From contig OX235271.1 in assembly GCA_944472155.2 (NCBI GenBank), forward strand, positions 104,421,256-104,485,255: DNA of 64,000 nucleotides. The letters run 5' to 3'. Numbering within the stretch: the stretch's first letter is position 1; every line of letters starts with the position of its first letter. The notes beneath the pieces are model-generated. The model searched no databases. It was not told where the DNA came from and saw only the letters and a program-made list of their open reading frames with translations. Source of the DNA: Trichobilharzia szidati (lineage: Eukaryota > Platyhelminthes > Trematoda > Strigeidida > Schistosomatidae). Positions 37,401-52,900 of the stretch are shown here, in pieces. Position numbers and translations under genes: made by a program.

Positions 37401-40400
37401 TTGTTTTATTTATAGTGAACTATGAAACTTTTTCAAAGTATGAATGTGCTAATGTCTTTGCTTTCTCGGCAAAATTTTAAACTTGAACTTTTCATTTCTG
37501 TCACTTAGGAAAACTATTTTGGATGTCATCAGATACCTGTTAGTTTTGATCGAGAACCTCTCCAACCAGAAGAAAGCACATCGCTTACTGATGATGATTT
37601 GATTCGATTGAAATCTCAAGCAAAGCCTCCTGATAAAGATGAAGATTTAAGTAAAGTTAATAAACTTCCTGAGAAGCGTATCATAGATCCAAGAGATTGT
37701 CGTCCTTTATCTGTGCGCGTTTCACTTGAATTTCATAACGTTCAGGCACATCTGCCTATGGTGAGTGCGTATCTGTAATTGTGAAACCTTTTTGTTGTTA
37801 TTTTTTACTTAATTATAATGAGCCTTCCACCATAATGGAGGTTTTGAGGCAACATTATATGACACACAGGGGATGATGCCTCAATCTGCATATCCCTCGA
37901 CTTACTTAAAAGCAGCATTGAGTGTTCATTCATTCATTACACTTCGCAATGTATTTTTTAAATTGTTATAGGAAGTTTATTAATGATCAGATGTAGTGAA
38001 AAAATGCAACGTGCATTTTTTTTCAACACAGCCAGCTAGCGTGCTAGAGATTTTTTTAACGATTTCATTTTCTAACAACAATTAACGTACTGGTAAGAAA
38101 GATTGTATCGGATTTGTAATGAATAAACAATTTGAAACAATTAATTATCTTTATGAATTTCAACAAAACAATAAGAAGACGAAAGTTACTGATAGTAATA
38201 AATCAAATCAATAAAATCAAGGAATGAGAAATAGTGGAAGTATATGAAAAAGTTTTTAAACTTATGTCAGTGTCTTAACACGATTATGAGCAATAAACTG
38301 TGCTCGAAACGTCGTCAATATCACTGTTTTTTTACCAAATAAAATTATTCCAGAAGTAATTTAGTGGACTGTGAGTAGCAGTGGAATCCAGGATGTGCAT
38401 TTCGTCCTATTTGGGACTCGTCATCTGGATGTACCTGCGTTCCCCGGTGATTGATGGTATTTCCACTGAGGGTCGAACCCAATACCTATCGTTTCAAACT
38501 CCAAAGCGTTATCCACTAGACCACCTGGGCGACGAGTGGTCTAATGACGAAATGCGCATCCTGGATTCCACTGAGAGTCACCATCCACCAAACTGCTTCA
38601 AGTTAAATCCTCAGGCATCGTCGAAGTGTCCGCAAAAGGAGCCTACATGTCAACAGAGGCTGAACACTTCGGTTCAATCAATCAACGAGAAAGACCAAAT
38701 TGAATTAAATAAAAATTATCTTATGATGGAATTATACTCTACTTCAGAGCCTATATTCTATTCTTATATCAATGTAACGGAGCATGAAGGATCAAAATGT
38801 TATCAATATAGGTCACGATCACAGACAAGGGGTAGGGAAATGAGGTAAGAGAAAGAGAGGAGCGCTGAAAATATTATTAAGTAAAATAAACCTAGGTCAT
38901 AGTGATAACGAATAATTTTTGAGCACAAAACAGCTTTAAGCTTTTTCATGACTAAGGCTTCAAGTATATAACCCAAACCTGTTTATATATAAGTTTAAAG
39001 GTGTTATTGAGATAAATTTTATGACCCATGTCTATGATGTGAATAGTGACAGATGACGTTGGTCATCTATTTCAATGGTTAATTGAATCAGGCGATTTTA
39101 CTTGTTATTGCAGCCGCTTAGGAATGTATTCTGTAACCCTGACCTACAGAGACTGATGAATGTTCTCTATGTACACGTAAATTGGTAAACACAGTGGAAC
39201 GTAGCATTATCGTTCAGATGCTGTAAAGGTTCACAGCACAACACAAATTTCTTTCTGTCTATAAAAATGAGTTAAGCTGCATAGTATGTTCTGTTGAATG
39301 CCGCTTTTTCTCTTCGTTTAGTGATCACACATTGATGATCGCTCTTGAACGGCAAAGATAATATAAACATCCTTTTTGAGAGCTGATTATTGGATTAGTG
39401 GAAACCTTTCGTTCGACACTTCTGTAGCGTCCAATCAATTTCAGAATATAGTTATTGTCTACTAATATTTTAGTGAGATTCTACATTTCTTCTTCGATGG
39501 TGTGCTTTGTACATGTATGTTGAATACATCTGAACAATGAATAAACCATTAGTTGTGAATTGTTCTACTCGCTAACGTCAGATATTTCGATGCCAAGGAT
39601 GATCATGCTTCATTATGCATCCATATTTGATTCCGTATATTTTTCTATCACAAACGTGTCCAATAGAAAGGGAGATAAACAATGTAGTACCTAAACACAA
39701 ATAGAAAATTAAGTTTCAGTATTCGAACAAAACATGCGTCTGTGGTTCAGTGGTAGAGCACTCGCCGGGTTCAATCCCCGGCTGACGCACTCCTTTATCT
39801 CGCTAAGCCGGTAGTAAGGCCGGTAAAGAGGGAAGGTTGGATGTGAGGCTAGCAACCTTACTCCGTAAAAAAACCACTGCTACTGAAACTTCAAAGCTCT
39901 AGCTTGAAGCCCTATGCTCCACTTGAAACATAAAGGAATAAAATAAATTCGAACAAAACAAGATGATAAAAAGAGAGAATTAATAACGCACTACTATTAC
40001 TAAGATTTACTTTTTATATGTTCAGTGCATTTATAATGGCTTTCTAATTTTTTCTTCCAGCATGGTTCATCTAATGAGTCGCCCTGTCCAACAGCTTTTC
40101 TAGATTGTGTTGGCTTTGAAATGGATAAACGCTGGCATGAGACAAAGCTCCAGTTACTCTTCTCACCAATTTTAATATGTTTTTATGATCAAAATAAGGT
40201 AAAATTTAGTAAATATTAGATTCATATTCCATTTATCTTTTATTCCTTTTGAATCATTTTACCCATGACTTTTTAAGTATAAGTGTCCCTTTTATTCAAA
40301 GAAGCGGAGGTTTTCCGTAAAAGGCTATCATTTGAATTGCATATTTTTCAATGATCCATTAGCAAGTGTTTTTATTCACTAAGTTTAAGAAAACTATATA

Positions 40401-43400
40401 CTATATGAAAGAAGACTCTACTGTGAGATTGTTTATTCTTCTGTGCATTTTGAAAGTTCGTCCAACAATTTGCTACGTAGTATTGTTGGATGGTTGTGTT
40501 GAGCTGTGGCTCATTGGTCTAGGCGCTTGACTTCCAATCAGTGGGTCACAGGTTCGTACCCTGCTCCACCTACCGAGGTTAAAGCAGCCAAGTAGTAGTA
40601 TAACTAGCCCTCACACAATAGGTGTGGCTCATCGTTTTATCTTGATTCATCTGTTGGATTTACATATTTACTTCTCTTCAAGCATTCAAACAAAACCAGA
40701 GGGAGTGGATCTGAAAATGCCGTCCATGTTTTTGTGTTGTATCATTCTCAATTTAGAAGTGACAGATTTCTGACTACGAATGAATGACTTTATTTTTTGG
40801 AACGAATTCTGTTATCCACAACTTGACATTTCTCGTTCAGTTCTGTCTTTCGATTGAAATGCATCATGATTTTCGGTGTGCTCGGTGGATAGCGGTCAGG
40901 ACGCTCGCCGACCATGAACATGGTCCGGGGTTCGATCCCCGGCCGGCGCACTCCTTTACTTCGCTAAGCCAGAACTAAAGCTGGTGAAGAGGAAAGGTTG
41001 GGCATGAGGCTAGCAACCCCATCCTGTAAAATAAACACTGCTACAGGAACTTCAAGTCACAAGCTTGAAGTACTATGTTCCACTGGGAACGTGAAGGAAT
41101 AAAAAAATGTTTTTCGGTGAACAGATACGGAATCATAATAATTTGCCCTCTGAGTTTCCTCTCTTCTGATTGTAGATTTGAAGGGAAACCAGCGAATTTT
41201 GAATAGGATAAAAATTACTTGACAAAAGGACAGAATTATGTAGCTTTCATTATATTGAGAAATATGTATATTTTGATTAGCTAAAACGATGTTATTTTGT
41301 TTTGTTTCTCCAGGATTTTCGTTCAAAGTCAACCTCAAACATTTCTTCCAGTCGTATTCAGCTTGTTGGTTTGCAACTGCGTGGTCAAGGGATGTTTAGT
41401 CATGTTGACTTACCTATCCGAGCAGAGTCTTTGGAGTATGCGTGGTTATTAGAACTAACTGTTGGCCAGCTTACTGGACAGTTGTCTGCTCCAAAAATGG
41501 CATGTCTAGTTCAATGTGTAAAAGAATTTTTATTCTCTGCAGTAGATTCTGAAAATCAGCTCACATCTTCAAGGGCATTCGAACTTTGTCAGCATGGTCG
41601 TCCACAGGTATGTAGAGAAGCCTTTGAAAGTGTAAAATTTAAAGAGTGATATGAAATAAAATTCTATCTGACATTATATTTGATACTAGAAAAATTGTAA
41701 TACTCATGGGAAATATCAAGATTAGCTAGGAAATTTACCTTTAAGTCAATGAGATACACACAGATCTAACATCTGAATTTAAGACGGATTTCCCAAAGTC
41801 CAAATGAAAATCTGTGATCATTGGAGTCCATCAGGCCGCTTTTATGGACAGACGCTCACCGATAATATTGTATGGCAATGGTGTCACATTACGAATCAAA
41901 AGAATTTGAAAACCATAGGCTATTGATCCTCTGGGATTTATTTGAATGGGAGCGAAACAGCTGCCACCACTCCCGCATTACCTCTGTATTGTGTTCATAA
42001 AATGTTTCTATAATCGGCAATGTCAATGCTGGTGAACACTAAATCGTTTGTTTGTTCGAACTGGTCTCCATATTGGCGGGAGACAAGAAGGCTGTTATTG
42101 CTTAATCGTGTACTGGTTGGTAGAAGATTGGAGAAATATAATCAGAAGTACTGTTGTACATTATATTAACGTTTATTTACAGACTTTGGCACTGATTAAC
42201 CATTGTAAATATGTTTCATTATTGCTTGAAGAATAAACAGTCGTGTTGCCCAACCGTTTTCTGTTGTTCTGCGTCGGTTACAATGCATAGTGTTATGCTT
42301 ATTAGACTTAGTTTCCTGAAACCAGCGATAAGTTCAGGATCTCTGAGATTTGGATATTCGATAGGCAACATTCTTAATTATTTAGTATTGGGTAAAAAAT
42401 TTCATTTTATTTAATTCCCTAAAATTATGTTAGCAGATGAGGTAGCACTTGTGCATTTGTCAGTGATTGCATTATTGTGACTCTAAATCGTATCACCTAT
42501 GGTTTATTTTGATTAGAAAATCTTCTTATTGTAATACGTACTTTTTAAAAAGAGTTTCATTAATTTCTAAATTGTATATTTTAGCAACTTTGTCCATTTT
42601 GGTCTAAAATCTGTCCTATCACTTTATGTCCAAGTGATATGCAACTGAAATATCGAATGTTTCGTCTAACTGTTGATGCTATTGATTTGAGTATTGTGGA
42701 GAATCGAAACTGCTTATGCATTCAATGCGATCCAATTCGTTTAGCTCATTGTAACAGACATGGAGCTACTCATTGTGATGGAATGTTTGTGTTAGTTCCT
42801 GATGTAAGATTAATACAGTTCGTCGCACCATTAGGTAAGTTAATATACCATTGTATTAAACATGTTATCAAAATATTTTTTTCTAAAATGAAAATGTGAT
42901 GTTCTGACCATTTGCAGTGTGTTTTGTGTGTGTGAGGCTTTTTTTGAATCAATAACTTTTTCGTTATCGTAGTCATCTTCCCTGTCATTGATATACTCTT
43001 TTCTTATTTCAAAGAAGCAGTATGTATTTAACATGCTGTGTATCTTGAGGCGCCTCTATTTGTAAAGACGAATAAGTTCTCCAGTTTTATGTAACAGTAC
43101 TCATATTTCAAGTAGAAAATCCATCAATTTATGATATTTTCGTTCACATGAAAAAGTTCAGAAAAGTGTTTAAGTATGGTGTTTTTAATTGTCTTCATCT
43201 TGCCTAAGTTGATGTTGTTCGAGGCAGAGCTTTCAATGAAGGTTAAGACCAGTGTTAAGACCGTCTACATGAAGTTTCATTGTACGTATGAGATGACGAC
43301 TAAAATGTCATTGAAAGCTCTATATCAAACAGCAGGAGCAGCAGCAGTGTTTTAGAAACAGTTACAGTTTCAAATGTATTGTTGTCTATTGTGGCATACC

Positions 43401-43931
43401 AGATTTTTCGCATCTTTGTTTAACTCTTATTAATCGATTATCAAAGTATATTTTTTCCCTTAGATTTTAATGATTTTGATAGACTTTTATCTAATTATTC
43501 AATTTCTCTCATCCATCCATCCTATTCTATTCATTTATGTTTTAAATTTTTTCTCTGCTGTTACAAAGATTGACACATTAGGCTGTTGAACTTCTTTGTA
43601 GGATTCAACGTTGCCCTTATGTTTTCATTTGTCCCCTCTATCATTGTGATTACCTCTCATTCTAAGGCTAAATTCACAGTGAATTTTCGATATAATAAAC
43701 TTTCACAGCAGTTACAATGCTACGCAACCAGCTGGTAGTATGCTTCCTTCAAAACTGTACTATTATTCATTACTTTATGTGGAAGTAATCTTATGATTTT
43801 TACTCCTTATAAAAATGATTATTTAGTATTTTTAGCCTAAATAAATGTGTGACTGTATTAAAAATGTTGCATTATCGAAGTCATGCACTAGTATATTACA
43901 ATTCTGAGTCATTTCAAGCTAAAAAGTAATC

Positions 43932-43987
<56 letters not shown>

Positions 43988-46900
43988 CATGCCAGAGTGA
44001 AGCTTGACAAGAAGGGTCTGCTTAAAAATGATACATACCACGTGTTAATTTTTAGCTAATTTATTACTGCTTTTTGTTTAAGAGATCAGTCTTCCTTAGA
44101 ACCTCCATGCAGTCAGATGAGAATAGTTGTTTCAAACTAACTTCACAAAAAAATTTATTGTCAAGTTTATTAAGGAATGTAAACGCTTTTCATATCTCAA
44201 GCTTGATCAGTATCAGTTAAAAGACCATTAAAAATAAGAGAGTACTGAAAAGTTGTTTCATCCTAGTTTGGGACTCTTCAGGTGTACTCACCCGTGACTC
44301 CATTGTGTGTCGGACCCAGGATTTCCAGACTTTGATGCAAATCTGTTAAGCGTTCGCCGACTAGGGTAGAATGAAATAGTACATGGATTCCACATTTTGC
44401 CAACTGGCGATATATAGCGCTAAATCCAACCAATTTCATCGGCTGTTTTATCTGTCTTCAAACTTGAAATGAGTGAAAACCCTGCAAAATGGCTCTTAAG
44501 AACTTTTCATATTTGTTGATAATATTGGTGAACAAGTTGATGGTGACTCCCTGTAGTAGCATTAATCATTACTCAACCTCAGCTGTTTTTTCTTCTCCTT
44601 GTTTAATTGGAAATATTTATTTGTATTTATCCAGAGATATTACAGCATACTTTTATTTGTCGAAACAGCTCAGTACTTATTCTTGTTCAATGTCTGACTG
44701 CTAAACATTCTTTTTTCTATAGCTTCTGAAGTTAAAGATCAATCTAATTCCAACAATCATTGTGTAAATACTAAACAAATCGGAGATTCAGTACTATGGT
44801 TTGAAGCTGGTTCATTCTCTCTTGGTCCAGTTCATGTTAATCTTTCTAGATCACCAGAAAAACGTGATCATCTTAACTGGCAATCAGAATTTCTTAAACT
44901 TCATGATTTAACAACAAAACGTTTATCATTTCTTTGGTCTGATAATAATAATAATGATGTAATCAGTGGTACAATTCGTAATGCTAGTTTAAATTCACGT
45001 CATACTACAAAATCATTTGATTTATTCTCTACTGGTGATAGTAAACTGATTATGAAAAGGCCTTTACCAGGTTATGTAGCTCCTGATATAATGCCAAATT
45101 GTGGATGTTATGGTCAGTGTTCATTTTTTGGACAAAATGAAAGTGGTCGAAGTTTATTTAATGAATTATTAACTGGAGATTTTCAACAGCGTACTGTATT
45201 CCCATCCAGGACAGACTATAAGCCTGATTTATTTATACCAATCATTAATAATAACAATAACAATTATAATAAGAATGAAAATCATTCAGCTTCTGTACTC
45301 AATCCACTTACTACTAATCCGTGAGTTTTATAATTTGTTTAATGATATGATTTATAGTATTAATTATGTGATAGGAAATTATTATTCCTATTAATGTATC
45401 CATTTCCTAGTGTCTTTTATTTGGGAGAAAATGAAATTGCAATTACATTTATCGCCTATGAATGTGCCTCTACTACAAGTAGTTAATTCGTTCAAATACA
45501 CCAGCTTAAAGTAAATCAATGTTGGTGAATGTTTCACGATTGAACTTGTTTCTTTGAGGGTTAATTGTAGTAGGATTTTCATCGGGTTATGTATAGTCTG
45601 TCAGACAGTTGTACATCACCTTATAGGAAAGGTGATGACTTTGAGTTTAACTAATGTGATTTGTATTGCTTCACATGGACCCTTTAGATATTTCAGTGAC
45701 ATATCAGTGATCATGTGATAAGAAAGTCTTGTACAGAAACACCCTTAGGTAGAGTGAGAACATACAATTGGCTATCACCACTGTTCTCAACTAACAGAGG
45801 GGTTTGACAGGATTGTCCAATCCCACCATTCCTCTTTAATTTTGCTATTGACAACACTCCGGAGGCAGCTCTGAAGGACATGCATGGTGGTGGTGTAGAT
45901 CTGCTTCCTGGAAAGAGACATTCTGACTTCGAGCATGGAACGATATCGTGTTACTATGTGGTGGCTAGCAGGCTACCTATGTCGCACCTTATCAGTTAGT
46001 GATCAATATCTTTAAGTATGGTATGTGCTTTGCGCCGTCTAAATGCAAAGTATTGTTGCGAGATTAGCAGTAGCTTGTACCTGCACTCACCCTTGCAGGT
46101 GAATCGCTCGCAGTTGTTGACAAGTTTGTGTAATTAGGTAGCTGTGTGAATGCTGGATGTGTGATGGATGAAATCTCTAACCATATAGCGTAAGCCAGCG
46201 TGTCATACGTCAACTTGGGCCATTTGCTATGCCGTTATGACGGTAGCCAGCCCGTTACAGGTAGCGTTTACAATGCTTCAGAGCGTGCAGTCTTGCTCTA
46301 CCTCTGTCTGTGAGGACTGGCCTCTTTAGACTAGTGAGATACAGCGACTCTGTGTTTCTGACAATTACTACATCCGTAGGGTTACGTCCGATGGCATCAT
46401 CGTGTAAGTAATTCTGAAGTCTGGTAGCGCGTGTTTGGACATGGTGGAGGTCATCTTTCATTGGGCCTAGTCACAATCATCTAGCTTCGGTGACTTGAAC
46501 ATATGCTACGAATGTCACCCCAGGGTCTCCCATATTGCTCGCTGTTCGCTAGCCGTGGGAGCGGATGAAAAAATCAGAGGTGGTCAGCCTATGATGAAAA
46601 ATAATAATGATACAAGCGTCCCAGTGATGCATCAGAGAGTAAATAGGATATATGTGTGATTTCATTGTTTGTCTTATTTCTATCTAGTTTACTTTTTATT
46701 TCAGGCAAATATCCACGTCAAAAGATAACGAATGCAGTCCTAAAAGTTTGGGATTTGGAGAAAGTCTTTTATTGCCTAATTGTTTACTCCATGAGCTTCA
46801 TTCACCTCATGAATGTCGAGAGAGGTATAATGGTTTATTGCTTATGAGGGAAGAGATTATTTTGGCATATCTTGAGGCTAGTAATCAAAAAGGTGTAAGT

Positions 46901-49900
46901 TTCTCAAAGGATTTTTTTTCTTCAAAATACAATATATTTAACTCATGTTTCATACGATACTTTTATCAAAGAAAACAGATGTCTTTCTATATACCCTTCA
47001 CATCATTCATTTCCACTGATGCAAATTCACTCCGTTTAGATTGTAGGGCTTAAATTTATCTAAGACACTGAGAATCCTGTCAAAGAATTGTTTTTCATTC
47101 ACAGTAATCAAATATATCATGGCGAGGATATATCCTGCTCGGTTCTTCTGTACATGCATATTTTTTTATCCTTCACGTTCCCCAATGGAACATAGGGCTT
47201 CAAGCTAGTAGCTTGAAGTTTCTGTAGAAGTGTTTATTTTACAGGATGGGGTTGCTAGCCTCATTCCCAACCTTTCCTCTTCACCAGCATTATTTCTGGC
47301 TTAGCGAGTTAAAGGAGCGCGTCTGTGGCCGGGGATCGAACCCCGGACCGTGTGCACGGTTGGCGAGCGTCCTAACCGCTATGCCACCGACTTAGACATG
47401 CATATTTAATCCATATGAAAAGACGATTTCATTTCCATGGTAACAGTCAGTGTTTTAATGGTCATGTCACTAACTTCAGATAGATATTTTTTATTAAATC
47501 TACCGGCGGAGATGTAGTTGATTGACTTAAGTCAGTGGGTCTGAGGTATTATCATCAAAGCCCGGTACCAGGTAACTGAATTTCGACTAACTAAACAACT
47601 TTTTCTAGTGCATTCAATGCAACAGAATCGAAAATTTTATGAGCATAACATACAATTTATTAGCTTTTTATATTTCCTTTCTTATTTTGTGCAGATGGAC
47701 TGGAGCTTATTGCATTTTTGTGAAGATGAAGACCAATCTGATACAGATTCAACTAAAAGCTCAGATAGTCTGGGAACATATGCATCTTTTGATAGTTGCA
47801 GTAAGCTGGAACACCTTATTGAACATGATTCTGATGCGTCTGATATGGATTTATCTTTAAAAGATTTGAAAAATCCTTTCAAAGATACATTGATACTTTC
47901 TGATCCTACGGAGAAGAAAAAGACTAAAGGTTCTTGGCCAGAACTCAATGTCTCTCAACACACAAAGCCTTCATCTCTATCTGATCTTTTGGTGCCTGTA
48001 GCTACTGATGATTCAAAAGAAACTACTAATGTGGATAAAAACAATGATTTACCAGAAGGTAATTACCATCCTTTTTGTTTCTTATTTCCTACACAACAAA
48101 ATCATACTTTTTTATAGTTGGTTTGTAAGAATTAGATTTGTTTTTACGAGTTGATCAAGGATTGACATCAGTAAGAGAACCACTAGAATACCAGGGAGTA
48201 CTGGACAGCTGTTTCATCCTAGTTTGGGAATCATCATCAGTACGCATCCACTGTCAGGGTTCGAACCCAGGACCTTCCGCCACTGGAACACGATTCAATG
48301 GCCAGCCCATGAATTCTAACTTCTACCAATTCGTGATTTAGCGCGACCACCAACCAATGTCATCGGTGGGACATCCATCATGGACCACTGAATTGGGTCC
48401 CAGTGGCTGAATGGTATACGAGTTTGCTTTTAACCCCAGTGGGTGCGTACTGCCGATGATTCCCAAAAAACTAGGATGAAACAGCTCTCCAGTACTCCCT
48501 GGTTTTCTAGTGGTTCTCTAACTGATATCAATCCGTGATCAACTAGTAAAAAAATCATATTTTTCTACGATAAAACTGGAAGAAGATATTATCTTTTTAG
48601 AATTTAACTTCTGTATACTTTATCGTTTATTCTCTGATGTATTCCATAACGGGAAAGAAATTCTTGTGCGTGGAAATGTTTCAGCTTTTCGCCATTTCCA
48701 TAATGTGTAAAGACGTAGTGTTAATTAGCTTCTCAGGACATTTAAGTCATTGGGTCAAGCATTCAACTTGTAACCGCTGGTCTTTCTGTTTCAGCCTTCT
48801 TTTTGAGACCAGTAGTAGTATCATAGGCTCTCGAATACTGGATGTAGCTCACTACTTAGTTTATGAAAATATCCGTAGCATACAGCTAAGTTGCACCAGT
48901 TATTTATTTAAGATAGACAGTCACTAAGTAATTGTAGTAAAACTGGCATTCAATTCTTAAGGAAAATGAACTCGACAGTGAAAATTCATAAATTCATACG
49001 TAAAATAAGTAACTCGCAGTTGATAAAATTTTTCCAAATGTATCTCTCATCTGATCAAATTAAGCTAATTTCCCTTCTTTATAATAATAATTCATATTTT
49101 ATTCTATCATTCATTTTTAGTTACTTCACTTCATTCACCTACAAATGTTAAAAGTGTAACAAAGAAACTAAGTTATCTTCCGTCTAATTTGTCATTGAAT
49201 AGTCTCATTGAATTGCCTGCCCATTCAGACACATCATCTAGTTCATCAGGTAGTATATTAGTTCCATCTAATGTTGTTGGTCAACCAAACATAGAAAATA
49301 TTCCCCCTGTTCTATCCAATGTTAAAACATCACCTAGTGTGAAATCACCGCCTACTCCACCACCAAGAAAATTTGTCAAAGAACACTATGCTGGTGATGC
49401 AAGACAAAATGAACTACACGACTCTGAGAAGTTAGTTCAAGATAAAGAATTGAATATTGGTCCTAGAAGTTTAGATGGTGATAAAAAGGAATATAATGAT
49501 GTCTTTGAAAATTTCGTCGGTAAGCGAAACCTTCAATTCTTCTTATTTTTTTTTCTGAGGTATTTTCTTTCTGTGCGTTGAAGTTTCTGTAGCGATTGAG
49601 TTGACTATCCAAAGTAGGATCACTAACCTCACGCTCAACCTTCTCTCTTTTTCTGGGCATACGGCTGGTTAGTAAACCAGGTGGGGCTGTTGAAGCTCTA
49701 TGTTCCACTCGGAAACTAAGGGAATAATAATAACCATTATTTTTTCTTGTCAGTCAATTCAGTGTGATTATTTTAAACTCTAGTAATAATCAAGCATATC
49801 CGTATAGTAAAGAAAATGTAAAAAGGTTAAGGCTTACTTGAACATTGTCAATTCGAAACCCATTTTTGCAGATGGATAGTGTTTTTAACATACTACTTAC

Positions 49901-52900
49901 TGTGTGTGTGTGAACAATTCAAGTCTAATATTGACAGTTTGAAAATCTATGCTTGTTTCTAGAGTTAATCTTTTAAATAGTTATTCGTTAGTTTTGGCGA
50001 AGCGCTTTTGTTTCAGGCATAGTGCATTGTATGTGTGTGCCATTGAAACTCTTTGTCGTGGAATCTTGATGAAACAGTGAACCTACGATATATTCTGTCA
50101 ACATCATACATTACAAATAGAGTTTTTATATGAAGGAGATTAATAATAGTTTTCTTATTCATTTATTTGTTATATTCTCACATTGTTTGTATATTTATTT
50201 CTTTTATTGAAACAAATTTAAACCTGCTTTTTTCACAATTGTTGTTTGCTTTAAATTTACTCTGGGAAGCCCGCAACGGGTTGATCGCTGAGTAAATCTC
50301 AGCACAGATACAGAAGGCTCGTTTGGCACACGCCAACTTACGCCATCTCTGGCTTAGTAGACGTTATATCCAGCTGTCGATTAAAGGATATTTGTACTAC
50401 TCATTAGTTTGCTCCGTCCTCCTTTATGGCTAGCTGTGAGACATGGCCATTGTAAGTGGAAGACATGAAAAGGGTGGTTAACTGTCTTTGATCATAGGTG
50501 TCTGCATTCTATCTCCCGTGTTAGGTGGTAGGTAGGCATGTGTTACTCATGCATCCCTAGCCATCGCCTTCCTCGACAATGTGCAATTTTGGCTGAAATG
50601 GGATGGATCAGGTTGTAAAAGAGCCAGTGGTGGTCAAACCAAAACATGGTTTCATCAGTCAATGAAATCCATAACAGTTAGTTTAAGCCAGCCAGCCACG
50701 TAGGAGGTGTAGACTTCCTGACCGGTTGGGGTCCTCGAGATGGTAAAAATCAATGAAGGCTAGAGACAATTGGTAATATTGCTCAAAATCGTTCTCAATG
50801 GCTGGCGCAGATGCATCCACTCTTTGTGATTTATAATATCCAATAAAATTCTGTTGTTCTTCCATATTACTCTTCTTTTTGCCTTATATCTCTGTTTACT
50901 GTCTCTATTTTCAATTTTTCTTTACTCTCTTGCTTTGTGTGCTACATGGAGGGAGTGTGGCAACTTGAACTGCTGCACATCTGTGCAAAGTTCTATGTTG
51001 AAACCAGTCAGACAGTCACTATGGGAAGGAAATATTTTCAAAATTTAAAGAAGGCGGGAATTATCCATCTGTTGTTAGTATACTTTGGTTTTTAATTTAG
51101 TGACAAGTCAGTACTTTTCAAAACCATGTTTCTCTGTCTCATGTATCAGTAAACTATTGTGAAAACTTATTAAAATATCATTGTTGAGATCTATATATTG
51201 CACAGAGTTATTCGTCGTAATAAATAAATATCGTATTGGTTATTCTCATTTAGTGTGTGTAACTTACACATTTCCTTTTACTGTTCACTGTTTATTATAT
51301 ATTTTTCATATGAATGTTTGTCTATTTCAGATCTTAGAACTCAACTAAATCGACCAATAAGTGAAAGTGGTCTTTTACGTCCAGCCTATGGTCGACATTT
51401 AAACGCCTACAAGTGTGTTGCAGGTTTAACTTGCCCATCGAATCTTCGAAATCGTTGGCGTGTTTGTAAACATATACATCCTGGCAACACTTGCCAGCGC
51501 TCACTAGACAATCTTTTAAATGCTGATAAAAATACATATTGTAGTCAGTTAAAGTCTCCACGTCATCAAAATATGACTGCTTTTAATCTACTTCGTCAAT
51601 GCCAACCTAAGGTTGCTATAGCTCCACGCTTTCAAATTCGACATACCGGTTTCTCACCTCAATCGATTACAGTTCGTTCAAATTCAATACCATCGCGTAC
51701 TGATGTTCCTTCACCGAATCCTGCAGCTGTCGTTAACGATGAATCCAATTGTAAGCTTATTTTGATATCTGCGCTATCAGTTTTACGCTTCATCACTTTT
51801 GAAAGAAGTAGTCATTGAAATGCTTTTTAAAGAATCAGCTAAAATTTGCTGGTCTTATATTTATAAACTTCTCATTATTACAATAGCTATATTTCTTTAT
51901 GGTCATACCATTGCATAGAAAATTTTCAAGCTAATATATTGTTTCCGTTTTCAAGTGAATTTAGTGAGGTTGAATCTTCTATAAGTAATATGGTTTAAAG
52001 ATGCTATTCTTGCCTATTCTTCAAGTCTGTAATTAGCTTTACATTATTCTTGTTCTTCGAAGATTTGTAGTGTTGCTAATATTAATTATTATATTATTAA
52101 AACACAAACTCGCTACATTATGGCCACCAAAAGATGCACCACCCCAATTCTCATAGTTTGTGCGAGTACTGGCGTACTCCCCGAATGCCCAGAGGGAAGC
52201 AGGTGGTTGTATTAAGGGCCTCTTCGCCCGCTTTTTACTTGAAGTCTGATCCACAAGGTAGTGGAGCAGCATCATGAGCTGCATTCTCTTGGATGCTGGT
52301 GACTAAAACAGGTTCATACGCCATTCGATCCTTTCGGATTTGGGAGACTGTATACACCGTTGAGTGAATAGGACTTACACGAGAGAAACCATGAACATAT
52401 GGCCACATGAGAGCATTATGAGAGGAAGACCTAAGTCTGCTCACCTTCGACCATACCACGTCGTTTATTGGGTAGTGTTGCTGGTGCGACATCTATGCGA
52501 TGGGATTTGGCAAAAAAATTGTTTTGATTTCGAGCTTTCATCATTCATAATAATAAATTTGATGCCCCCTAGTTCATCAGTTCCTCCTTCGGATATTTTT
52601 TCTATTATTATTTACTTTATTCCTTTGCGTTCCCAGTAGAACATTGAGATTCAAGCTAGATCTTTGAAGTTTCGGTAGCAGTGGTGCTTGTTTTTACGGG
52701 GTGGGGTTGCTGGCCTCATGCCTAACCTTCTCTCTTTACCGGTTTTATTACCGGCTTAGTGAGGTAGAGGAGTACGTCGTCCGGGGATCGAACACCGGAC
52801 CGCATGCGTGGTAGGCGAGCATTCTACCGCTAAGCCATCGATGTATTTGCTTTCAAAAGTATAAAGAATCCTCTATTAAGGAGTTTCACAGCATTTTGTC

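Noticed and set aside
47608..47694. Upstream extension of exon 22 as coding
   Set aside because: The open frame continues into the intron, but the acceptor TTTTGTGCAG at 47694 and phase with exon 21 place the exon start at 47695.
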